Positions 1 through 4,720 of a DNA stretch of 7,778 bases are shown piece by piece. A program made the translations under genes and the position numbers. This DNA comes from Jiangellaceae bacterium (lineage in GTDB: Bacteria > Actinomycetota > Actinomycetes > Jiangellales > Jiangellaceae), in NCBI GenBank assembly GCA_030146385.1, contig JASLBX010000250.1:1-7778 (forward strand). The letters run 5' to 3'. A model generated the notes under the pieces. That model had not been told where the DNA came from. It saw only the letters and a program-made list of their open reading frames with translations, and made no database searches. Each line of letters opens with the position of its first letter. Position 1 is the stretch's first letter.

Positions 1-19
1 CGAGCATCGGAGGGCTCCG

Positions 20-565
20 TTGAACGGCACATCGGATCGCGTGGTCATCGGGATGGACCCGCACAAGCGCTCAGCCACCATCGAGGTCATCACCGCGCAG
101 GAGATCGTCGTGGGTGGCGGCCGGTTCGGCACCGACCGCGGCGGCTATGCCGCCATGGTCAGGTACGCCAGGCGGTGGCCGCAGCGGATCTGGGCAATCG
201 AGGGCTGCCAAGGCATCGGCCGGCACATCGCGGTGCGGCTGCTCGGCGACGGCGAACAGGTGGTCGATGTCCCGCCGAAGCTGTCCGCGCGGGCGCGGGT
301 GTTCACCACCGGTCAGGGCCGCAAGACCGATGCCACCGACGCGCATTCGGTCGCGCTGGCCGGCACCCGGGTGGCCGGGCTACGCCCAGTCGTGGATGAC
401 GAGCAGCTCGCAGTGCTGCGGATCCTGGCCGACCGGCGCCGCTCACTGGGTGAGGACCACACCCGCATCGTCTCCCTGGCGATTTCTGGATCCAGCCATT
501 GCAGGCCACGTCGCTCGATCAGTGGCCACGACACGGGGTGCAGTCAGGGTGCCACGCTGATCTGA
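20..565 (+). pseudogene. Truncated IS110-family transposase (N-terminal DEDD half)
   Basis: IS110-family transposases carry an N-terminal RuvC-like DEDD nuclease domain and a C-terminal domain with a catalytic serine, about 400 residues in all. Here only the N-terminal half is present. All four acidic residues are visible: Asp13 in GMDPHK, Glu61 in AIEGC, and Asp104 and Asp107 in KTDATDA. The TTG start at 20 has a GGAGGG Shine-Dalgarno at 9-14, five bases upstream. Family-like sequence stops near residue 153 (about base 480), in the stretch after EDHTRIVS. The last 25 or so residues read as unrelated low-complexity sequence up to a chance stop. The C-terminal domain is not found elsewhere in the window, so the element should be inactive. 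Family assignment is firm; the exact breakpoint is approximate. Confidence 0.85.
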
Positions 566-991
566 GGGCGTTGGACGTGCTACCTCGTTGGGTTGTCGAG
601 CAAGATCGTTTAATACAAGGAAGGAATGATCATGATTGGCGGATTGTGGTCGGCCAGGCGGCGGGCGAGCCGGGGCGGGTGTAGGCGACGATGATCAGCA
701 GTCACCGGTCGGCGCCAGACAGTAGCAGATTGTCTCGGAAGGGGAAGTCGAACTCGGCGGCGATAGCGGGACGTGGTCTGGAGGATCTCGCTCGCTCGGG
801 CGGGACTCGGTGACCCTCATCGCAGCCGGCGGGTCGCCGCATGCTTGTGCGTCGAGGTGCCCGGCCGCATCGCCATTAACACCAGCGTCGCGATCCCATT
901 GCTGGTGTCGTCGTACAGCGCCTGTGCGTCTGTTGTCACGTTGTGGGGCGGGCGCACGCTCGCGCTCAGCGACCATGCTTTGGCGGAGCCA
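566..991. other. Gene-poor stretch with probable decayed gene scraps
   Basis: No convincing full-length gene lies between the IS110 remnant and the 3' end of the TetR gene. Two short minus-strand stretches have actinobacterial-looking codon use. One ends at the stop 702-704 and reads ...AIAAEFDFPFRDNLLLSGADR. The other, about 817-940, ends at the stop 817-819 and includes DAQALYDDTSNGIATLVLMA. They are in different frames, consistent with a frameshifted or deleted gene, but neither was recognised. On the plus strand a 22-codon ORF at 626-694 follows AAGGAAGG (617-624), with a weak promoter-like pair TTGGGT (588-593) and TAATAC (611-616) at 17-bp spacing. This could equally be chance. Confidence 0.4.
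626..694 (+). CDS. Possible 22-residue small ORF, unrecognised
   Basis: ATG at 626 is preceded by the purine run AAGGAAGG at 617-624, and the frame runs 22 codons to TGA at 692-694. The predicted product begins MIMIGGLWSA and is then rich in arginine and glycine. A weak -35/-10-like pair (588-593 and 611-616, 17-bp spacer) lies upstream, but a start site there would fall at or inside the Shine-Dalgarno. No family is recognised. It may be the remaining 5' end of a deleted gene rather than a functional peptide. Confidence 0.15.
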   Translation: MIMIGGLWSARRRASRGGCRRR

Positions 992-1564
992 TCATCTACC
1001 AGGTAGAAACCGTGTGGCGAACATCTCGACCACGTCCTCGACATGGCGTCGCCAGGTGTCTCCGTGCGGATCGTTCGCTGCCTGCTGGGTGGCGAGGCCG
1101 CTCATCAAAGCTGTCCACACTTCGATAGCGGCAGGGTCGGAGATGCCGATGTCGGCGAATAGCTTGACTGTCCGCTGCAGCACTTCGACCGAGGTTGCGT
1201 AAGACTCGGCCGACGGTTCGAATCCAGGGATAACCCGCCAGAACATCAGCTGCATCCGGGCTGGGTCGGCGAGGGCGAACTCGAAGAACCCGCGGCCGAT
1301 GAGGTGGAGTACGGCGCGCGGGTTACTGGGGACTTCTGTGGACCTCATGCCGTCGAGCAGCAGCTGGTATCCCTGCGCGAACATTGCGTCGTAGATGGCG
1401 TCCTTGCTGGTGAAATAGACGTAGAGCGATGGTGCGCGCATGCCCACTGTCTGCGCGAGATCGCGCAACGACCAGCCAGTTAGCCCACGTTCCCGTGACA
1501 GGTTCCAGGCGGCGTCGATGATATCGCGGCGAGTCGCGAGGTGTCGCTGGCTACGTCGGTCCAC
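992..1564 (-). CDS. TetR/AcrR-family transcriptional regulator
   Basis: This 190-residue protein has the usual TetR-family length and layout. The N-terminal helix-turn-helix spans about residues 12-58, with the recognition region at 31-51 (SLRDLAQTVGMRAPSLYVYF) followed by the typical 'SKDAIYDAMF' helix. The rest is an all-helical ligand-binding and dimerisation domain, with FALADPARMQLMFWR and a C-terminal helix ending in FATRFLPGR. The start is GTG at 1562-1564. The nearby ATG (1570-1572) is in another frame and cannot start this protein. It is divergent from the operon beginning at 1645, and the 80-bp gap carries two 15-bp palindromes. The natural inference is a local repressor that controls itself and the operon and is released by a small molecule related to the pathway. 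The ligand is unknown. Confidence 0.93.
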   Translation of the reverse strand: MDRRSQRHLATRRDIIDAAWNLSRERGLTGWSLRDLAQTVGMRAPSLYVYFTSKDAIYDAMFAQGYQLLLDGMRSTEVPSNPRAVLHLIGRGFFEFALADPARMQLMFWRVIPGFEPSAESYATSVEVLQRTVKLFADIGISDPAAIEVWTALMSGLATQQAANDPHGDTWRRHVEDVVEMFATRFLPGR

Positions 1565-1572
1565 TGAAGCAT

Positions 1573-1587
1573 CCTAACAATGTTCGG
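1573..1587. promoter_or_regulatory. Putative TetR operator O1 (imperfect 15-bp palindrome)
   Basis: CCTAACA-A-TGTTCGG: two 7-base arms around one central base, with one mismatch from perfect symmetry. It lies 9 bp upstream of the GTG start of the TetR gene. The reverse-strand hexamer TAGGAT (1571-1576), a possible -10 for that gene, overlaps it. It shares both arms with the perfect copy at 1622-1636, and the pair is placed as expected for autorepression. Confidence 0.75.
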
Positions 1588-1595
1588 AAAACCTA

Positions 1596-1601
1596 TTGAC
1601 A
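1596..1601 (+). promoter_or_regulatory. Possible -35 element of the operon promoter
   Basis: TTGACA at 1596-1601 is a perfect match to the housekeeping -35 consensus and lies between the two operators. No good -10 hexamer is found 16-19 bp downstream; the nearest candidates fall inside O2. If this is the -35, the -10 and transcription start would be covered by O2, giving simple steric repression. The missing -10 keeps this tentative. Confidence 0.35.
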
Positions 1602-1621
1602 TTTCTGAGCCGCAAGAGCAG

Positions 1622-1636
1622 CCTAACAGTGTTAGG
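1622..1636. promoter_or_regulatory. Putative TetR operator O2 (perfect 15-bp palindrome)
   Basis: CCTAACA-G-TGTTAGG is a perfect inverted repeat with one central base. It matches O1 in 13 of 15 positions, differing at the centre and at one arm base. It ends 8 bp before the ATG of the DsbA-like gene, and its right arm shares bases with the Shine-Dalgarno sequence. Centre-to-centre distance to O1 is 49 bp. TetR-family repressors commonly bind palindromes of this kind. That this particular TetR protein binds here is inferred from position and duplication. Confidence 0.8.
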
Positions 1637-1640
1637 AGGT
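1634..1640 (+). promoter_or_regulatory. Shine-Dalgarno overlapping operator O2
   Basis: AGGAGGT at 1634-1640, with AGGAGG ending five bases before ATG 1645, is a near-consensus ribosome binding site that fixes the start of the DsbA-like gene. Its first three bases are the last three of the palindromic operator. Any transcript starting upstream of O2 would carry the palindrome next to the ribosome site. Confidence 0.8.
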
Positions 1641-1644
1641 TGCC

Positions 1645-2331
1645 ATGGACCCAGTCGAGCCATACGAGGGAACTTCCGGCGGGATCGTGTTGTTCTCCGA
1701 CGTCGCCTGCCCATGGTCGACGGTCATGGTGCTGCGGCTTCGCAAAGGCCGTCGCGAGTTGGGTGTGGACGTTCCGGTTATCCACCTTGCGCATCCCCTC
1801 GAACTGCTCTACGAGCACGTGCTGGTCCGTTCGATCGTTGATCGCGAGGTCGTCATATGCGCTTCTGCGGAGCCTGAGTTCGGCTGGAATCCGTGGCTCG
1901 GTCGGCTCGATGAATATCCGGTCTCATCGCTGCTCGCGCTTGAGGCGGTCCAAGCGGCGAGGCGTCAATCGGAGACCGCCGCAGAGGAACTCGACCTCGC
2001 GCTGCGTCGCGCACTGTTCGTTGGCTCGCGGTGCATTACCGCGCGGCATGAAGTGCTCGCTGCAGCTGAGGAATGTGCAAACCTCGACTCCGCTCGGCTG
2101 GCCGAAGACCTCGACTCCGGCATAGCCCGAGCGGCTGTCTTCCGCCAGTCCCGCGCCGCCCGCGACCACGCCGGAATGTGTGTCGGATACGTGGTTCTGC
2201 CCGACGGAACCGGGGTCTGTAACCCCGGCATTCACACCGAATGGATCGGCAAACCAATGCCCTTCGGGACACCGAGCATCGTATCCGACGATCTGGGCGC
2301 ATATCCAGACCTCATCAAGCAAGTTGTATAG
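1645..2331 (+). CDS. DsbA/FrnE-like thioredoxin-fold protein with CPWS active site
   Basis: This 228-residue protein has the layout of the DsbA / GST-kappa / 2-hydroxychromene-2-carboxylate isomerase superfamily. A first strand (GIVLFSDVACPWS) carries the active-site motif at residues 22-25. A helical insert follows (about 95-175, with YPVSSLLALEAVQAARRQSE and LFVGSRC), then a C-terminal segment ending in GTGVCNPGIHTEW. The motif is Cys-Pro-Trp-Ser, not CxxC, so classical disulfide exchange is unlikely. The position that usually has Gly-Ser-Pro-His, with a cis-proline, reads Cys-Val-Gly-Tyr (179-182), so the cis-proline appears lost. Other cysteines are at 72, 130, 144 and 192. It is first in the operon, 12 bp before the MDMPI-like gene, with an AGGAGG site. 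A thiol-conjugate isomerase or transferase role using mycothiol is an inference from the neighbour; the substrate is unknown. Confidence 0.8.
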   Translation: MDPVEPYEGTSGGIVLFSDVACPWSTVMVLRLRKGRRELGVDVPVIHLAHPLELLYEHVLVRSIVDREVVICASAEPEFGWNPWLGRLDEYPVSSLLALEAVQAARRQSETAAEELDLALRRALFVGSRCITARHEVLAAAEECANLDSARLAEDLDSGIARAAVFRQSRAARDHAGMCVGYVVLPDGTGVCNPGIHTEWIGKPMPFGTPSIVSDDLGAYPDLIKQVV

Positions 2332-2343
2332 AGGAGCCTTCCA

Positions 2344-3108
2344 ATGACCACGACGCTTGTTGAATCCATCCGGCCCATCACCCGCAAGACCGACGGCCGC
2401 GACGTCGCACTTGCCGTCTACGAAAGCATGATCGCCTTCGTCGAGAGCCTGGATTCGTCGGACTGGATGAAGCAGACAGAATGCCCAGCTTGGACGGTTG
2501 AGGACATGCTTGGACATGTCATCGGCAACGCGAAGGCAAGCGCGTCCGAGCGGGAGCTGTTGCGGCTGGCAATGTGGGGACTGCGGCATAAGGGTGAGTT
2601 CGACGGCAACGCAATGGACGCGTACAACGCGCTGCAAGTCGCCGAGCACCGCGATCTGACTCCAGCACAGCGGGTCAAGGCACTCAAGGAGATAGCGCCC
2701 CGGGCAGTTGACGGCCGCTTCCGGACCTCAGTTCTGCTGCGGGCTACCGCCGGTCCGGTTTCCCAGAGCGGTTCGACGGCAGGATTCCAAAGGTGGCTCA
2801 GCATGGGCCATCTGATGGATGTCATCTACTCTCGGGACACTTGGATGCACCGAGTCGACATCGCCCGCGCGACTGGTCGAGACCTGCCTCTCGCGGCGGT
2901 CGACATCCGGATCGTCGAAGATGCGGTGCGAGAGTGGATCGGCCGGCACCTGCAACCGGTCGACCTAAACCTGACCGGACCGGCTGGTGGTCACTTCGTG
3001 CACGGTTCCGGCGGTGTGGAGATCGAAATGGACGCCATCGAGTTCTGCCGTGTCCTCTCCGGACGCGGGCAGGGCGAAGGTCTACTCGAATACAAGATCC
3101 TCTTCTAG
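2344..3108 (+). CDS. Maleylpyruvate isomerase family mycothiol-dependent enzyme
   Basis: This 254-residue protein matches the MDMPI family: an N-terminal DinB-like four-helix domain and a C-terminal MDMPI_C domain. The N-terminal signature TECPAWTVEDMLGHVIG spans 45-61, with metal-ligand candidate His58. The second metal pair is in SRDTWMHRVDIARATGR, Asp165 and His169, the same four-residue spacing as the Glu144/His148 pair of Corynebacterium glutamicum MDMPI. The C-terminal domain ends in the family-typical LSGR...GLLEYKILF, so the protein looks complete. Known members use mycothiol and a divalent metal for isomerisation or thiol transfer. The ATG at 2344 follows GAGGAG (2331-2336), which starts on the last base of the upstream stop codon, implying close translational coupling with the DsbA-like gene. 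Whether the substrate is maleylpyruvate cannot be told; no gentisate or other ring-cleavage gene is nearby. Confidence 0.88.
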   Translation: MTTTLVESIRPITRKTDGRDVALAVYESMIAFVESLDSSDWMKQTECPAWTVEDMLGHVIGNAKASASERELLRLAMWGLRHKGEFDGNAMDAYNALQVAEHRDLTPAQRVKALKEIAPRAVDGRFRTSVLLRATAGPVSQSGSTAGFQRWLSMGHLMDVIYSRDTWMHRVDIARATGRDLPLAAVDIRIVEDAVREWIGRHLQPVDLNLTGPAGGHFVHGSGGVEIEMDAIEFCRVLSGRGQGEGLLEYKILF

Positions 3109-3217
3109 GGTTCAGCCAGAAGTGCCCTCGGCAGTGTGGTCGGCGGGTTTTGCGCTGATCGGTGGCGCGGCTGCCGGAATGCCCGAAACCGGCGGAGTGG
3201 CCTTGGAGGCCAACGCG

Positions 3218-3789
3218 ATGTCGAACAGACCCACGATTGCGCGCCTCCTCGACAACGGGCTTTCTAAAACCTGACTTCACCCACTGGGCAGAGGGATTCG
3301 ACGGACCGTTGCCGACCGATGTCGAGTTCGAGCGGTACATCAGCCCAGATGAGTATGGCCGAGTTCACGCACGGTGGTTCCGAGAACATGGCATCGATGC
3401 GGTAGAGACCTTCGATGGCGGTGTCAGTTTCGAGCGGGTACCGGACAACCTGCCCGGACTCGAGCGGCTTCAGCAGGAAGGCTTCTATCGGTGCATGGTC
3501 ATGTATCCGGTCCACCCCAGATATAGCCAGCCGCTCACACCGGCGCAGATCCGGGTGATCTACGACTACTTCATCGACTCCCTTGTTCCCTGCCTTCGAC
3601 ACCGCGGCTACCAGGTCCAAGACCCGCCGGTGTGAGACCTTCCTCGCCCGGTTTGGGACATCGCACGACTGGACGCCGTACCAGTTCGTCGGCACGCAGC
3701 ACTCGATGGCCGAGTGGCAGATGGTCAACGAGGACTGCCCACAACTTCCACTGACGTCAGCCATCTACGGAGACATGGTCGAGCCCTGA
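3218..3789 (+). pseudogene. Unrecognised ~189-residue protein interrupted by two +1 frameshifts
   Basis: Three coding-like segments in successive frames join into one protein. ATG 3218 has GGAGG at 3205-3209, eight bases upstream, and reads MSNRPTIARLLDNGL before hitting TGA at 3272. Skipping one T in the TTT at 3261-3263 restores ...DNGLLKPDFTHWAEGFDG... in the next frame, open to TGA 3633-3635. Skipping one base there joins ...VQDPPV to ETFLARFGTSHDW..., open to TGA at 3787-3789. Codon use is good in all three parts. The joined product would be about 189 residues, soluble, with no signal peptide or membrane segment, and with three cysteines and many Trp, Tyr and His. The middle frame also runs open back to a GTG at 3162 but has no comparable ribosome site. 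No family is recognised. Either the gene is decaying, the assembly has two single-base errors, or it is recoded; the first two are likelier. Confidence 0.6.
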
Positions 3790-3891
3790 CTGCCAACCCA
3801 TATGGCCAGCAGGGCAACTGCGGACTAACCCTTGCGAGCGTGCGGGCAGCCATGACCGGACGTTGCCGTCGACAACTGGCAGGCTGAAGAC

Positions 3892-4275
3892 GTGGACCGG
3901 AAGCTAGTGACAGACTGGGTGACGGCCTACGAACGTGCATGGCGGACACCAGGGACGGAAGCACTCGCCTGGATCTTCACCGACACGGCGAGCTTTCTCC
4001 AGGGCCCGTACCACAAGCCGATCATCGGCCTGCCCGCCATCGCCCGGATGTGGGACCAAGAGCGCGACGGGCCGGACGAGGCGTTCCAGATGACCAGCGA
4101 CATCGTCACCGTCGAGAACGACACTGCGGTCGTACGAGTTGAGGTGTTCTACGGCGACCCAGTCGACCAGGAGTACCGCGATCTGTGGATCGTCCGCTTC
4201 GCCGAGGACGGACGCTGCTATTCCTTCGAGGAGTGGCCGTTCTGGCCACCAGAGCCGACCACCGATCGGAGCTGA
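3892..4275 (+). CDS. SnoaL-like / nuclear transport factor 2 family protein
   Basis: This 127-residue protein has the size and pattern of an NTF2-like alpha+beta cone. An N-terminal helix (VTDWVTAYERAW, about 6-17) leads to LAWIFTDTASFLQGPYHKPIIGLPAIARMW (25-54), the usual 'expected toxic, x, P, G, I, W' signature of SnoaL-like proteins. Beta strands follow (IVTVENDTAVVRVEVFYG and YRDLWIVRFAEDGRCYSFEEWPFWP). Family members are cyclases, isomerases, dehydratases or lyases acting on small hydrophobic substrates, or have no known activity. The GTG start at 3892 has only a weak AGG upstream; GTG 3907 is an in-frame alternative. It lies 102 bp after the frameshifted gene and reads the same way, so it may be the last member of the TetR-controlled operon. 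The substrate is unknown. Confidence 0.75.
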   Translation: MDRKLVTDWVTAYERAWRTPGTEALAWIFTDTASFLQGPYHKPIIGLPAIARMWDQERDGPDEAFQMTSDIVTVENDTAVVRVEVFYGDPVDQEYRDLWIVRFAEDGRCYSFEEWPFWPPEPTTDRS

Positions 4276-4279
4276 CGTC

Positions 4280-4399
4280 ATGTCTGATGACACGCGGCTG
4301 TCACCGGCTCCTAGCGAACCGCCTCGCTCCACAGCCTCCATCCTCACTGACTCCCGCCATGTAGTCTGTGCTGATCCACTCCAACGATCAACTGAATAA
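4280..4399 (+). CDS. Possible 39-residue small ORF after the SnoaL-like gene
   Basis: ATG 4280 follows the stop of the SnoaL-like gene by four bases and has GGAG at 4268-4271, eight bases upstream and inside that gene's end. The frame runs 39 codons to TAA at 4397-4399 (MSDDTRLSPAPSEPPRST...). The beginning looks like a normal N-terminus of a next operon gene; the second half does not resemble a folded domain. It may be the 5' stub of a gene lost when the sequence beyond about 4330-4400 was joined. No family recognised. Confidence 0.3.
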   Translation: MSDDTRLSPAPSEPPRSTASILTDSRHVVCADPLQRSTE

Positions 4400-4405
4400 G
4401 AGGTT

Positions 4406-4720
4406 GTGTTTCGGTCACGGCGAGTGCAACGGCAGGTTGTCGCGAGCATCCAAGGCCTAGCCAATGCCGTGCATCGCAGCGGCGCGGCTACAGTGGTCGT
4501 CGATGTCGAACCGCTTGTTGCCGCCTGGACATCGTCCGGGGTGGTCGTCGCATACCGTGGGCGAGCCCTCGCGGTGATCCGCGCTACCGGGGAAGCCGGC
4601 CAGGTCACCGTAACGGCTCCAGCCAGCGGGATCCCTGACGCCGTACTCCAGATCGACGTCGCACACGCCCGGGCTGCCGGCGCCCGAACACAAGGAGGTG
4701 CACGTGTCCACGACGCCTGA
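4406..4720 (+). pseudogene. Probable C-terminal fragment of a glycoside hydrolase family 2 protein
   Basis: The frame encodes 104 residues from a GTG at 4406. The central part, GVVVAYRGRALAVIRATGEAG followed by QVTVTAPASGIPDAVLQIDV, resembles the last immunoglobulin-like domain of family 2 beta-galactosidase-like enzymes, where a 'GRALAIVRSTG.PGTVTVTA' pattern is common. The catalytic barrel and sugar-binding domains are absent, so it cannot be a working enzyme. The GTG has AAGAGG only two bases upstream, too close to be a good start, so translation may not be real. The frame closes at TGA 4718-4720 and overlaps the start of the decarboxylase gene; the strong AAGGAGG of that gene lies within it. 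Recognition is by pattern only. A standalone beta-sandwich protein is the alternative. Confidence 0.45.
4692..4698 (+). promoter_or_regulatory. Shine-Dalgarno that sets the decarboxylase start
   Basis: AAGGAGG at 4692-4698 is a full-consensus ribosome binding site. It ends five bases before GTG 4704. The slightly longer reading from GTG 4698 would begin inside this site, so 4704 is the better start. The site lies within the end of the family 2 glycosidase-like fragment. Confidence 0.8.

Noticed and set aside
1480..1818. A 112-codon minus-strand frame spanning the operator region
   Set aside because: It would run through the promoter/operator region and overlap both divergent genes. Its composition is not protein-like.
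1924..2649. A 241-codon open frame on the minus strand
   Set aside because: It is antisense to the DsbA-like and MDMPI-like genes and crosses both. Those have recognisable families and good ribosome sites; this frame has neither.
3162..3217. GTG at 3162 as the start of the middle frame of the unknown gene
   Set aside because: The extra residues are Pro/Arg/Cys-rich and there is no ribosome site, whereas ATG 3218 with GGAGG in the neighbouring frame is far better.
3904..4608. A 234-codon open frame on the minus strand
   Set aside because: It is antisense to the SnoaL-like gene and the glycosidase-like fragment. The composition is that of a GC-rich shadow and there is no ribosome site.
4698..4703. 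GTG at 4698 as the decarboxylase start
   Set aside because: It lies inside the Shine-Dalgarno itself; GTG 4704 has correct spacing.
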